From: OLB7 sp966250335 | GTDB lineage: Bacteria > Bacteroidota > Ignavibacteria > OLB7 | DNA length: 64,000 bases | NCBI GenBank assembly: GCA_966250335.1 | Contig: CBINGZ010000014.1 | Span: forward strand, 1 to 64,000 | Direction: 5' to 3' | Made by a program: the position numbers and the translations under genes | The notes under the pieces: model-generated | Database searches by the model: none | Seen by the model: only the letters and a program-made list of their open reading frames with translations | Told to the model about the DNA's origin: nothing | In this document: positions 35,568-45,090 of the stretch, one piece after another | Numbering within the stretch: position 1 is the first letter of the stretch | How the letters are laid out: every line of letters begins with the position of its first letter

Positions 35568-36959
35568 TTGGGAGAGACCCGGCATACGGTACGCGGCATG
35601 CTCACGCTCGATCGGCTTCGCGAGCTTGCCGGCGCCGGCGAGATCGAAACGGTCATCGTGGCGTTCACCGATCATTATGGACGTCTTGTCGGAAAGCGAT
35701 ACGACGCCGAGCTGTTCGTCGAGGAGACCTCGCGGGACGGGACTCACGGCTGCGATTATCTCCTCACGACCGATATGGAGATGGAGCCGACCCCGGGATA
35801 TCGTTTCGCGAACTGGGAGCTCGGCTACGGAGATTTCCATCTGGTCCCCGACCCGGCCACGCTCCGCCGCGCAAGCTGGCTGGAGAAAACAGCCCTGGTC
35901 CTCTGCGACGTCCGCGACAATAAAACGCACGGCGATATATCGATCGCCCCGCGCTCGCTTCTCCGCCGCCAGCTCGATGCCGCGCGCGGTTTCGGGTTCG
36001 AGACGATCGCCGCCTCCGAGCTCGAATATTATCTCTTCACCGAAAGCTATCGCTCGGCCGCCGCGAAGGGCTTCGACGATCTCACTTCGGCGGGATGGTA
36101 TCTGGAGGATTATCATATCCTGCAGGGGACCCGCACCGAATCGTTCCACGCGGAGGCGCGCCGGCATCTGAAGGGGTCGGGGGTGCCGGTGGAGAACTCG
36201 AAGGGGGAATGGGGACTCGGGCAGCATGAGCTCAACGTCCGCTACGCCGAGGCGCTGGAGATGGCCGACAGACATGTCGTCTACAAGCAGTGCCTGAAGG
36301 AGATCGCGGACAGGATGGGATGGAGCGTCACCTTCATGGCAAAGGTCGACGCGCGCAAGGCCGGTTCGAGCTGCCATATCCATCTCAGCCTCTGGCGCGA
36401 CGGTGAAAACGCGTTCGCCGGCGACCAGGAGTTCGGCCCCGTGAAATGCTCCGATATCTTCCGCTGGTTTCTGGGAGGATGGATCGCGCACGTTCCCGAC
36501 GTCATGCCCTTCTACGCTCCCACCGTCAACTCCTACAAGCGGTACGCCGACGGCTCGTGGGCCCCGACCCGCCTGGCGTGGAGCTACGACAACCGCACCG
36601 GCGGGTTCCGCGTGGTCGGGAGCGGCCGAAGCCTCCGGATCGAATGCCGCATCCCCGGCGCCGACTGCAATCCCTACCTGGCGTTCGCCGCATCGCTTGC
36701 CTCCGGTCTGGACGGGATCGCCAACAGGATCGAACCGCCGGAATGTTTCTCGGGGGATATCTACGCGGCCGGGCATCTGCCGCGTGTCCCCTACACGCTC
36801 GGGGAGGCGGTGGAGACCTTCGCCGCCAGCGAGTTCGCCAAAGAGGCCTTCGGTCCCGAGGTCGTGGAGCATTACTCCCATTTCTACAGAACCGAGCAGG
36901 CCGCCTACAACCGCGCCGTGACCGACTGGGAGCGGACAAGATATTTCGAACGGATCTGA
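35568..36959 (+). CDS. Glutamine-synthetase-like gamma-glutamyl-amine/amino-alcohol ligase (GlnA4/PuuA-like)
   Basis: This 463-residue protein has the GS catalytic fold: the N-terminal beta-grasp 'VIVAFTDHYGRLVGKRY', the metal glutamates E151 and E153 in 'ASELEYYLF', 'WGLGQHELNVRYAEAL', the nucleotide loop 'SSCHIHLSLW', 'NSYKRYADGSWAPTRLAW' and 'LRIECRIPGADCNPYLAFAA'. Its neighbours (permease, SDR, ALDH) and lack of ammonia-assimilation partners argue for ATP-dependent gamma-glutamylation of an amine, as in PuuA, IpuC or GlnA4, rather than glutamine synthesis. TTG at 35568 is the likely start, with GAGGAG 8 bases upstream; ATG 35598 is the alternative. Confidence 0.82.
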   Translation: MGETRHTVRGMLTLDRLRELAGAGEIETVIVAFTDHYGRLVGKRYDAELFVEETSRDGTHGCDYLLTTDMEMEPTPGYRFANWELGYGDFHLVPDPATLRRASWLEKTALVLCDVRDNKTHGDISIAPRSLLRRQLDAARGFGFETIAASELEYYLFTESYRSAAAKGFDDLTSAGWYLEDYHILQGTRTESFHAEARRHLKGSGVPVENSKGEWGLGQHELNVRYAEALEMADRHVVYKQCLKEIADRMGWSVTFMAKVDARKAGSSCHIHLSLWRDGENAFAGDQEFGPVKCSDIFRWFLGGWIAHVPDVMPFYAPTVNSYKRYADGSWAPTRLAWSYDNRTGGFRVVGSGRSLRIECRIPGADCNPYLAFAASLASGLDGIANRIEPPECFSGDIYAAGHLPRVPYTLGEAVETFAASEFAKEAFGPEVVEHYSHFYRTEQAAYNRAVTDWERTRYFERI

Positions 36960-37003
36960 ACGACACGCGGCCCCGCCGCGTCCAACGAATACAATCAATC
37001 GCT

Positions 37004-37777
37004 ATGCGACTCAATGAAAAGGTCGCTCTGATCACCGGCGCGGCCGCCGGGATCGGGCGTGAATCCGCACTGCTCTTCGCCGCCGAGGGGGCGGCCGTGG
37101 TCTGCGTCGACGTCAACGACGAGGGGGGAAGGGAGACGATCGCGATGGTCGCCGAGGCCGGCGGACGCGCCTTCTACATCCATGCCGACGTATCGCGAGC
37201 CGAGGATTGTCGCGCGATGATCGCGGCCGCCGAAACGGAGTTCGGCCGTCTGGACATTCTCTTCAACAATGCAGGGATCATGCATTCGGCCGACGACGAC
37301 GCGCTCACGACCGAGGAGGGGGTCTGGGATCTGACGATGCAGATCAACGTCAAGGGGGTCTTCCTCGGCTGCAAGTACGGCATCCCGGCGCTCCGCCGCG
37401 CCGGGGGCGGGTCGATCATCAACACCGCCTCGTTCGTTGCCCTGCTGGGCGCCGCGACGCCGCAGATCGCCTACACCGCCAGCAAGGGGGCGGTCCTCGC
37501 CATGACGCGCGAGCTTGCGGTGATCCATGCCCGCGAGAACATCCGGGTCAATGCCCTCTGCCCCGGCCCGCTCAGAACCGAGCTGCTGATGAAGTTCCTG
37601 GACACCGAGGAGAAGCGCCGGCGTCGCCTCGTTCATATCCCGATGGGACGTTTCGGCGAGGCGCGCGAGATCGCCCGGGCCGCTCTCTTCCTCGCTTCGG
37701 ACGAGTCGTCGTTCGTGACGGGGACCGATTTCCTCGTGGACGGCGGCATCACCTCCGCCTATGTAACACCCCTCTGA
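37004..37777 (+). CDS. Short-chain dehydrogenase/reductase of the gamma-glutamylation cassette
   Basis: This 257-residue classical SDR has cofactor motif TGAAAGIG (11-18), D36 after beta-2 favouring NAD+, NNAG (88-91) and the catalytic S143, Y157 and K161 in YTASK. The C-terminal 'GTDFLVDGGITSAYV' is the usual oligomer/substrate end. Placed between the GS-like ligase and the aldehyde dehydrogenase, it is expected to oxidise a gamma-glutamylated amino alcohol to its aldehyde. This step is inferred from the order and from the parallel Rv2857c-Rv2860c cluster of Mycobacterium tuberculosis. Confidence 0.85.
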   Translation: MRLNEKVALITGAAAGIGRESALLFAAEGAAVVCVDVNDEGGRETIAMVAEAGGRAFYIHADVSRAEDCRAMIAAAETEFGRLDILFNNAGIMHSADDDALTTEEGVWDLTMQINVKGVFLGCKYGIPALRRAGGGSIINTASFVALLGAATPQIAYTASKGAVLAMTRELAVIHARENIRVNALCPGPLRTELLMKFLDTEEKRRRRLVHIPMGRFGEAREIARAALFLASDESSFVTGTDFLVDGGITSAYVTPL

Positions 37778-37796
37778 TTCCGTAGCTGATGACGAT

Positions 37797-39194
37797 ATGA
37801 ATCGACGCATTGCACATCCCGTCAGCCCGATCGACGGCTCGGTGATCGCCGAGGTCGAGCTTGCGACGGGAGAGGATATCGAGGCGGCCCTCGCCCGTTC
37901 CGTTGAGGCTCGGCGGGGATGGCGGGAGACTCCTCTTGAGGATCGTGTCGCGATCTGCCGCCGCATGGTGGAGGTCTGCCTGCAGAACGCGGATACTCTG
38001 GGAACGGAGATCACACGGCAGATCGGTCGTCCGATCGCCTACAGTCCGTTCGAGATCCGGCGGGGATTTCAGGAGCGTGTGCGCTACATGTGCGATATCG
38101 CTGAAAGCGCGCTTTCCGATATAACGGTCGAGCCCCTCGACGGCTTCCGGAGGTTCATCAGGCGCGAGCCGGTCGGCGTCGTGCTTGTACTGGCTCCCTG
38201 GAACTATCCGTGGCTCACGTCGGTCAACGCGGTGGTCCCCGCGCTTCTTGCCGGGAACAGCGTGATCCTGAAGGTCTCCGAGCAGACCCCTCTGGTCGCG
38301 GAGCGATATGCCGAGGCGTTCAGGGAGGCGGGTCTGCCGGAGGGGGTCTTCAGCTTCCTTTATATGGATCACGATCAGGTCGCCGCGCTGGTCGGCGATT
38401 CCCGTATCGGATATGTGGCGTTTACCGGATCGGTGGAAGGGGGGCATGCGATTCAACGGGCCGCCTCGGGGCGGTTCGTGGGGACGGGACTGGAGCTTGG
38501 GGGGAAGGACCCCGCGTACGTCCGCGCCGACGCCCGGCTCGATCATGCGGTGGAGAATCTCGTGGACGGATCGTTCTTCAACTCCGGGCAGTCGTGCTGC
38601 GGCATAGAGCGGATCTATGTGCATCGCGATCTATATGAACGGTTCGTGGAAGGATTCGTGGAGCTGACGCGGAGCTACCGGCTCGGCAACCCGCTCGACC
38701 CGGAGACGACCCTGGGACCGATGGTCCGCGCCGACGCTGCCGAACGTGTCCGCGCGCAGATCGCCGACGCTCTGCGGAAAGGGGCGCGATCGCTCGTCGA
38801 TCCCTCGACGTTCGAGTTCGACAGGCCCGGAAGCCCCTATCTCGCCCCGCACGTCCTGACCGGCGTGGACCACACGATGCCGCTGATGACCGAGGAGACG
38901 TTCGGGCCCGCGGTCGGCATCATGAGCGTGGAGAACGACGAGGAGGCGATCGCCCTGATGAACGACAGCCGTTACGGTTTGACCGCCTCGATCTGGACGA
39001 CCGACACCGAGGCCGCGCTCCGGATCGGCGACCGTGTGGAGACCGGCACCTGGTTCATGAACCGTTGCGACTACCTCGACCCCGCGCTTGCATGGACCGG
39101 CGTCAAGGACTCCGGCAGGGGATGTACTCTTTCACTGCTCGGCTTCGAGGCGTTCACGCGGCCGAAGTCGTTCCATCTCCGTCTGGTTCCGTAG
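37797..39194 (+). CDS. Aldehyde dehydrogenase of the gamma-glutamylation cassette
   Basis: This 465-residue NAD(P)+-dependent aldehyde dehydrogenase has PWNYP (N136), the general base E233 in 'LELGGKD', and the nucleophile C267 in NSGQSCC. 'EETFGPAVGIM' and 'DSRYGLTASIW' complete the family signature. It would oxidise the aldehyde made by the preceding SDR to a carboxylate, as AldC (Rv2858c) or PuuC do. It begins 19 bases after the SDR stop and ends the cassette. A gamma-glutamyl hydrolase, needed to finish the pathway, is not in the window. Confidence 0.88.
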   Translation: MNRRIAHPVSPIDGSVIAEVELATGEDIEAALARSVEARRGWRETPLEDRVAICRRMVEVCLQNADTLGTEITRQIGRPIAYSPFEIRRGFQERVRYMCDIAESALSDITVEPLDGFRRFIRREPVGVVLVLAPWNYPWLTSVNAVVPALLAGNSVILKVSEQTPLVAERYAEAFREAGLPEGVFSFLYMDHDQVAALVGDSRIGYVAFTGSVEGGHAIQRAASGRFVGTGLELGGKDPAYVRADARLDHAVENLVDGSFFNSGQSCCGIERIYVHRDLYERFVEGFVELTRSYRLGNPLDPETTLGPMVRADAAERVRAQIADALRKGARSLVDPSTFEFDRPGSPYLAPHVLTGVDHTMPLMTEETFGPAVGIMSVENDEEAIALMNDSRYGLTASIWTTDTEAALRIGDRVETGTWFMNRCDYLDPALAWTGVKDSGRGCTLSLLGFEAFTRPKSFHLRLVP

Positions 39195-39221
39195 AGACTG
39201 CTGATTTCTTACGATGTATTT

Positions 39222-41405
39222 ATGCGATATACATTCCTTCTCGTCGTCCTTCTGTTCCTCCTTGTTCCGTGCGTTGCCGACGCCCAGTCGGACCTGCTTG
39301 AGTGGGAGCATCGAAGCCCCGCGGTCACGCTCTCGGAAACGATCCGCGGCATGCAGGTTCTCGGGGAGGATGTGACGCTCGTCGGGGACGACGGGCTGGT
39401 GGCGCGATCGACCGATGGGGGGGAGGGATGGAGGATCACGTACGGGAACGGAGGAGTGGCTCTGGGGTCGTGGCTCAGCGGCGTCTGCTTCACCGATCGT
39501 CGCCGGGGGGTGGCCGTCGGCCAGGGGGAGACGATCCTGCGCACGACCGACGGCGGCCTCATCTGGGATCGACTCCCTTTCCTCGGCCTTGGGGCGCAGG
39601 ATCTTTATGATGTGGCGTTCGCCGATGCGAAAGTCGGGATCATCACCGGTTCCCTCGGGAAGCTGCTCCGCACGACCGACGGCGGCGCCACCTGGGGGGT
39701 GATCGATCTGGGACGGCGCACGGACCTCCACGGCGTCGCCTTCGCCGGAGGATTGAACGGTATCGTGGTCGGAGACAGCGGTTCCATCTATCGTACCACG
39801 GACGCCGGGCTCAGCTGGAGCGATCGCCGCGTCCCGATCGCGCAGGGGTTCGGCGATGTCGACATGTACGGCTCGAATCATGCGATCGCAGTGGGGTCGG
39901 AGGGAATCATCTACAGAACCGTCGACGGTGGGATCACCTGGAACCGCCACGATGCCGGCACCGAGTTCCCGATCGGCGGCGTGTCGTATTTTAACGACAG
40001 TACGATATTTGCGGTCGGCATGTCGCAGCCGCTTCTTGAAAACTCTATCATCCTGCGATCCGTCGACGGCGGTGTCGGATGGACGTCGAGGAAGGTTCCG
40101 ACGCATGCGGGGTATCTCTCCCGAGTAGACATCGATCAATCGGGGCGAGGGTTTGCCGTCGGCAGCTCGGCTCCGATGTTCGAGCTGAACGACACCCTCG
40201 AGTGGGTGAAGAAGGATATGCTCGCCGACTCCTGGCTGCACGGCGTCGCCTTCGCCGATGGGCGCCACGGCATGGCCGTCGGCAACAGGGGAGCGGTGCG
40301 GGTCTCGGAGGATGGAGGGAGGTCGTGGTCGATCTCCGTTTCCGGTGTCGGGGGGCGGCTGATGGGGGTCGGCATGGTCGACAGCCTCTTCGCCGTGGCG
40401 GCGGGAGATTCCGGGATCGTCGTTCGCACCGTCGACGGCGGCAGGTCGTGGCAGCGCCTGACGAGCGGTCTGGAATATCATTCCCAGACAAATCCCTACG
40501 CGATCCAGCTCGAGGATGTGTATATGGTGGACCGTTCCCACGGCTTCATCGTCGGCCAGGGCGGGTTGATTCTCCGCACGGAGGATGGAGGAAACAGCTG
40601 GGCGCCGACCCGCCTGAGCTCGTACGTCTATCTTCGCGCGGTCAGGTTCCTGGATCGGGAACGAGGCTTCGTCGCCGGCGACAGCGGCCTTGTCTATATG
40701 ACCTCCGACGGCGGGAAGAACTGGACCAGACGAAGCACCGGCCGGGCGAACGATCGTCTGGAGGGAATCCATTTCTTCGATGAACAACGGGGATGGGCTG
40801 TCGGCACCTATGTCTCCCGCACGTGGGACGGCGGCGTCACATGGTCACGGGTCTCAACGGGGGGGAGTGTGGGAGGGATGAAAACCGCCGTCGCCTTCTC
40901 CGACTCGCTGCACGGCGTGATCAGCGGAAGCGACCGGGATCGGTATTATACCAGAGACGGCGGCAAAAACTGGTGGTATAATACCTCGCGGCGATATGGC
41001 GCTTATACAGGTGTCGCCATGACGGGACTGGAGGAAGCAATCGTCGTCGGAGGGCTGGGAGTGATCATGAGACTCGGGTTGCAGCCGGTTCCTGCCGCAG
41101 TGCCCGCGACCCCCGTTCGGGCGCCCGTTCGGGCGCCCGTGGGGTTCGGGAACGCCTCGGTCTTCCCGAATCCGGCGCGCGGCGCGGTGACGGTCGAGTA
41201 CACGCTGGATCATCCCTCATCCGTCGATATCTCGGTCACGGATATGCTCGGCGCGACCCTCGCCTCGTTCGGACCCGTGGAGTGCGACGGGGGCGTCTGT
41301 TCGGTGAGCCTTGAAACGACCGGCCTTGCGGCCGGGCTCCATCTGATCCGTCTTCGTGCCGATAACGGAGCGACGGCGGAGCTGCCGGTGGTGATCCTCA
41401 GATAA
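39222..41405 (+). CDS. YCF48/BNR-repeat T9SS-exported protein
   Basis: This 727-residue protein has a signal peptide ('MRYTFLLVVLLFLLVPCVAD', cleavage at ADA-Q). Twelve repeats of the form xTxDGGxxW (for example RTTDGGATW and RTEDGGNSW) follow, the mark of YCF48/BNR-like beta-propellers as in photosystem II assembly factor HCF136 and sialidase-like proteins. Residues from about 645 on are a T9SS sorting domain ('VFPNPARGAVTVEY', 'AGLHLIRL'). A Pro-rich linker with repeated PVRA precedes it. It is a likely cell-surface protein of unknown ligand. It starts 27 bp after the aldehyde dehydrogenase, but its role is unrelated by sequence. Confidence 0.85.
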   Translation: MRYTFLLVVLLFLLVPCVADAQSDLLEWEHRSPAVTLSETIRGMQVLGEDVTLVGDDGLVARSTDGGEGWRITYGNGGVALGSWLSGVCFTDRRRGVAVGQGETILRTTDGGLIWDRLPFLGLGAQDLYDVAFADAKVGIITGSLGKLLRTTDGGATWGVIDLGRRTDLHGVAFAGGLNGIVVGDSGSIYRTTDAGLSWSDRRVPIAQGFGDVDMYGSNHAIAVGSEGIIYRTVDGGITWNRHDAGTEFPIGGVSYFNDSTIFAVGMSQPLLENSIILRSVDGGVGWTSRKVPTHAGYLSRVDIDQSGRGFAVGSSAPMFELNDTLEWVKKDMLADSWLHGVAFADGRHGMAVGNRGAVRVSEDGGRSWSISVSGVGGRLMGVGMVDSLFAVAAGDSGIVVRTVDGGRSWQRLTSGLEYHSQTNPYAIQLEDVYMVDRSHGFIVGQGGLILRTEDGGNSWAPTRLSSYVYLRAVRFLDRERGFVAGDSGLVYMTSDGGKNWTRRSTGRANDRLEGIHFFDEQRGWAVGTYVSRTWDGGVTWSRVSTGGSVGGMKTAVAFSDSLHGVISGSDRDRYYTRDGGKNWWYNTSRRYGAYTGVAMTGLEEAIVVGGLGVIMRLGLQPVPAAVPATPVRAPVRAPVGFGNASVFPNPARGAVTVEYTLDHPSSVDISVTDMLGATLASFGPVECDGGVCSVSLETTGLAAGLHLIRLRADNGATAELPVVILR
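41112..41135 (+). repeat. 12-bp tandem duplication in the coding linker
   Basis: CCCGTTCGGGCG occurs twice in a row (41112-41123, 41124-41135), in frame, and encodes PVRA-PVRA before the sorting domain. The unit is a candidate for strand slippage that would change linker length by four residues without shifting the frame. Confidence 0.8.
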
Positions 41406-41470
41406 TTCGGATAATATCGTTCGACGAGGCGACACCCGCCGCCTCGGCAGTATATCAGGTTCCATAGATC

Positions 41471-44400
41471 ATGTTGACCGATTCCGACGAGTTCCTCGAT
41501 TCCCTCCCCTTCCCTCCCGACGTAAAAAGTCGTGGGCGGATATATTATCATGAGGGGCGTGTCACCATCATCCCTCCTACAGCCTCGGACGTTATCAAGG
41601 CGACCGTACGGGGAACCCGCGGCTACAGGGTGGTTCTCCTCCTTAACGGAAAACATGTCAGCGGGTCGTGCGATTGTTCCTACTACGCCGATGTCGGCCG
41701 CTGCAAGCATATATGGGCCACGGTTCTGGAGGCCGACAGTCGGGGGCTGCTGGAGAAGCATCGGCGGGCGGGAGAGTCGGAGCGTGCCAGATCGTCCGGG
41801 AAGATTTCGCCGGGTCCGACGGCTCAGGCCGGGACCGCGCGGGCGCGTCTTCGCGGCGCGCCGTCGTCCGACTCGTGGCGGCATCAGCTTGAACGTATCG
41901 GATCGGGAGTTGCCGGGGTCACCCCGGAACCGGAGGAACGCTGGCCCGCCTCTCGCGAGCTCTGCTACGTGGTCGATGTCGAGGCCTCGCCGGGAACCCA
42001 GCAGCTCGTGGTGGAAACGATGGCGCGCGACAGGAAGGCGAACGGCGAGTGGGGGGCGTTCAAGGCGGTTCGCGTCTCGGCGACCGATATTCTCTCCGTC
42101 GCCGATCCTCTCGATCGGGATATCCTTACCACCCTTGGGGGAGCGCGCGGCCAGAGCTACAACTACTACAGGTACGCCGACGACTCGGCCCAGAGCCGCT
42201 ACCATCTCGCCGACGCGGCGCAGCAGCTTCTGCTCCCGAGAATGGCGGAATCGGGAAGACTCCGCCTCCGTCTGACCGGTCACGGGACGGAGCTTCGGAA
42301 GATCATGTGGGACGACGGCCCGCCGTGGGAGTTCAGGCTGCGTGTGACGATCGGGGCGGAGGGGAAGGGGCTGATGCTGAGCGGAGGGATCACCAGGGAA
42401 GGGGGGACCCCCGAGGCTCTTTCGATCAACGAGGTCTGCGTGTCGCTGGCGAGCGGTTTTATCGTGGTCCGAGACGCTCTTGCCCGGCTCGCTCTTCCCG
42501 ATATCGCGATCTACTGGATCGGCAGGCTGCGCGAGATCGGCGCGCTCCTCATCCCCGCCGGGGAGGAGGACAACTTCCTCCAGCTTCTCCTCACCATGCC
42601 GAATCTGCCGGAGGTCGATCTTCCGGAGTCGCTCGGCGTCGAGGAGATCCGGGTCGATCCCCGCCCCGGTCTCAGGCTCGCCAGACAACGCGGCTACCGC
42701 GACGAGGCCCGCTACTGGTCGGTGGGACTGACCTTCGACTACGAAGGGGAAATCGTATCGAAGAGCGATCCGGCGACGACGGTCTACCGCAGGAAGGAGC
42801 GCCGCCTGATCCGCCGCGACTTCGAGTTCGAGAAGAACGCGCAGGAACGGGTTCGCGAGCTGGGGGTACGCCGCCACACATCGTACTACGACACCGATAC
42901 CGGGCTTCAGGTCTCCGCGACCAGGATGCAGCGTCTGGTGGAGATCCTGATTCTGGAAGGATGGCGCGTGGAGGCGGACGGGAAGATGTATCGCAGTCCC
43001 GGCGAAAGCCGCCTCCAGGTCTCCTCCGGCGTCGACTGGTTCGAGCTCCACGGCGGCGTCGATTTCGACGGCATGACGGTCGGCCTGCCGACGCTTCTGG
43101 CGGCCGTCAGGAAGGGGAACGGAACAGTGGTGCTGGACGACGGGACGCTCGGTATCGTTCCCGGCGAATGGCTGAAACGGCTCGGCCCCGTCGTCGGGAT
43201 GGGGAGCGTCGAGGAGGATCATGTCAGGTTCACCCGCGTCCAGGCCGGGCTGCTCGATGCGCTCCTCGCCGCCCAGTCCGAAGTATCGGTCGACGAGACG
43301 TTTGCCAGGATCAGGGAGGAGCTGATGCGGTTCGACGGGATCGCCCCGCTCGATCCCCCCGATACGTTCCGGGGGACCCTTCGCGGCTACCAGCGTGAAG
43401 GGCTCGGCTGGCTCATGTTCCTCAACAGATTCGGGATCGGCGGCTGCCTTGCCGACGACATGGGAACCGGCAAGACCATTCAGGTGCTCGCCCTGCTGGA
43501 GGGGCGGCGACGGCTTCGCGCCGATCTGCGGGCCGGGGCCGACGCATCCGGTATATCGGATCGGGTCGGTCCTTCGATCATCGTGGTCCCTACCTCGCTC
43601 GTCTTCAACTGGAAGGAGGAGGCCGCCCGGTTCACACCCGGGCTGCGGATACTCGACCATACGGGGCCGGCGCGGCGCGCCCGTCTCGACGATATGGATG
43701 AGTACGATGTTCTCCTCACCACCTACGGCACGCTCCGCAGCGATGCGGCCCTTCTCTCGACCGTCGCCTTCGACTACGCGATTCTGGACGAGGCGCAGGC
43801 GGTGAAGAACGCGAGTACGGTGACGGCGAAGGCGGTCCGCCTGCTGAGGGCCGGGCACCGGCTCGCCATGAGCGGCACGCCGGTGGAGAACCATCTGGGG
43901 GAGCTCTGGAGTCTCTTCGACTTTCTCAACCCGGGGCTTCTGGGGAGCATGTCGCGGTTCCAGGTCTCAAGCTCGACCCGGCTGGTCGATGAGGATTCGC
44001 TGACCCTGCTGCGCCATGCCCTCCGTCCGATGATTCTGCGCCGCACCAAGGAGCAGGTCGCCTCCGAGCTGCCGGCGAAAATGGAGCAGACGATCTACTG
44101 CGAACTGGAGCCCCGCCAGCGCCGCCACTACAACGAGCTGCGCGATCATTATCGTTCCAGGATACTTGAGACTGTGGGGGAGAAGGGGATCGCGGGGTCC
44201 AAGATTCAGATCCTGGAAGCCCTGCTCCGTCTGCGGCAGGCGGCCTGTCACCCCGGTCTGGTCGACGGGGCGCGGGTCGACGAGCCGAGCGCCAAACTCG
44301 ACGCGCTCCTGGAACAGCTCGACGAGGTGATCGACGGCGGGCACAAGGCGCTCGTCTTCTCGCAGTTCACCAGCATGCTCTCCATCGTCCGCAGCCGCCT

Positions 44401-44794
44401 GGACGAACGGAAGGTTCCGTACGAATATCTCGACGGCAGAACCCGCAACCGCCAGGCGATCGTGGAGCGGTTCCAGACCGATCCGGAACGGAGGATCTTC
44501 CTGATAAGCCTGAAGGCGGGAGGGGTGGGGTTGAATCTGACGGCGGCCGAGTACGTCTTCCTGCTCGACCCGTGGTGGAACCCCGCGGCCGAGGCGCAGG
44601 CGGTCGACCGGGCCCATCGGATCGGCCAGAAACTCCAGGTCTTCGCCTACCGCCTGATCGCCCGTGACACCGTGGAGGAGAAGGTGGTCCAGCTCCAGAA
44701 CACCAAGCGTGAACTGGCCGACGCCATCATCACCGCCGACAACAGCCTGATCCGGGGGCTGGGGAGAGAGGAGCTGGAGATGCTGCTCTCGTAA
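41471..44794 (+). CDS. SWIM zinc-finger SNF2/Rad54-family helicase
   Basis: This 1107-residue protein has an N-terminal SWIM zinc finger CxCx8CxH (C67, C69, C78, H80), a bacterial SNF2-associated region (about 200-620), then the SNF2 ATPase: Walker A near residue 660 (DDMGTGKT), DEAQ near 773, 'SGTPVENHLGELWSLFDFL', and helicase C with 'LVFSQFTSML' and 'QAVDRAHRIGQ'. Bacterial relatives (HepA/RapA-like) remodel protein-DNA or RNA-polymerase complexes with ATP. The gene has its own 65-bp upstream spacer. A REP-like element begins 53 bases after the stop. Confidence 0.9.
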   Translation: MLTDSDEFLDSLPFPPDVKSRGRIYYHEGRVTIIPPTASDVIKATVRGTRGYRVVLLLNGKHVSGSCDCSYYADVGRCKHIWATVLEADSRGLLEKHRRAGESERARSSGKISPGPTAQAGTARARLRGAPSSDSWRHQLERIGSGVAGVTPEPEERWPASRELCYVVDVEASPGTQQLVVETMARDRKANGEWGAFKAVRVSATDILSVADPLDRDILTTLGGARGQSYNYYRYADDSAQSRYHLADAAQQLLLPRMAESGRLRLRLTGHGTELRKIMWDDGPPWEFRLRVTIGAEGKGLMLSGGITREGGTPEALSINEVCVSLASGFIVVRDALARLALPDIAIYWIGRLREIGALLIPAGEEDNFLQLLLTMPNLPEVDLPESLGVEEIRVDPRPGLRLARQRGYRDEARYWSVGLTFDYEGEIVSKSDPATTVYRRKERRLIRRDFEFEKNAQERVRELGVRRHTSYYDTDTGLQVSATRMQRLVEILILEGWRVEADGKMYRSPGESRLQVSSGVDWFELHGGVDFDGMTVGLPTLLAAVRKGNGTVVLDDGTLGIVPGEWLKRLGPVVGMGSVEEDHVRFTRVQAGLLDALLAAQSEVSVDETFARIREELMRFDGIAPLDPPDTFRGTLRGYQREGLGWLMFLNRFGIGGCLADDMGTGKTIQVLALLEGRRRLRADLRAGADASGISDRVGPSIIVVPTSLVFNWKEEAARFTPGLRILDHTGPARRARLDDMDEYDVLLTTYGTLRSDAALLSTVAFDYAILDEAQAVKNASTVTAKAVRLLRAGHRLAMSGTPVENHLGELWSLFDFLNPGLLGSMSRFQVSSSTRLVDEDSLTLLRHALRPMILRRTKEQVASELPAKMEQTIYCELEPRQRRHYNELRDHYRSRILETVGEKGIAGSKIQILEALLRLRQAACHPGLVDGARVDEPSAKLDALLEQLDEVIDGGHKALVFSQFTSMLSIVRSRLDERKVPYEYLDGRTRNRQAIVERFQTDPERRIFLISLKAGGVGLNLTAAEYVFLLDPWWNPAAEAQAVDRAHRIGQKLQVFAYRLIARDTVEEKVVQLQNTKRELADAIITADNSLIRGLGREELEMLLS

Positions 44795-44847
44795 GCCGGG
44801 AAGGGCCACTGGGAATATCGTTGTCCATCCCCATCCGTCGTCTCACC

Positions 44848-45022
44848 GGCTCCCGTAGGGAGCACCCATATGTAGCTGGGAGCGATAATTTTTTTATTGA
44901 AGCGCCGTAGGTGCGCACCATTCTTCTCGTTATCAACGGGGAAGACCGGTACGTACCTACGGCGCTTACGATATAAATAATTGGGAATGTCGCTGCTACA
45001 TCTGGTTCGCTCCCACGGGGCT
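44848..45022. repeat. Composite REP-like four-arm element, copy B
   Basis: This is a 175-bp copy of the element at 4943-5115. The first outer arm GGCTCCCGTAGGGAGC (44848-44863) is identical, the inner inverted repeat spans 44900-44967, 32 bases (44922-44953) are identical with copy A, and the far arm GCTCCCACGGGGCT is at 45009-45022. As with copy A, it lies between the 3' ends of two convergent genes (SNF2 helicase and zinc peptidase). It carries a local T-rich insertion near 44888-44895. Confidence 0.85.
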
Positions 45023-45090
45023 GTCCCCCGGGAGATGGGTAGCACCCGTTTCATGACATGGGTGACAGGTGTGAGGGGCACGTGTGTCTT

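Noticed and set aside
35568..39194. Classical putrescine (Puu) pathway
   Set aside because: No PuuB-type FAD oxidase or PuuD hydrolase is present, while an SDR is; an amino-alcohol route fits better.
44848..45022. Insertion-sequence remnant
   Set aside because: There is no transposase frame, no long terminal inverted repeats of IS type and no target duplication; the nested mini-hairpins fit a REP-like element better.
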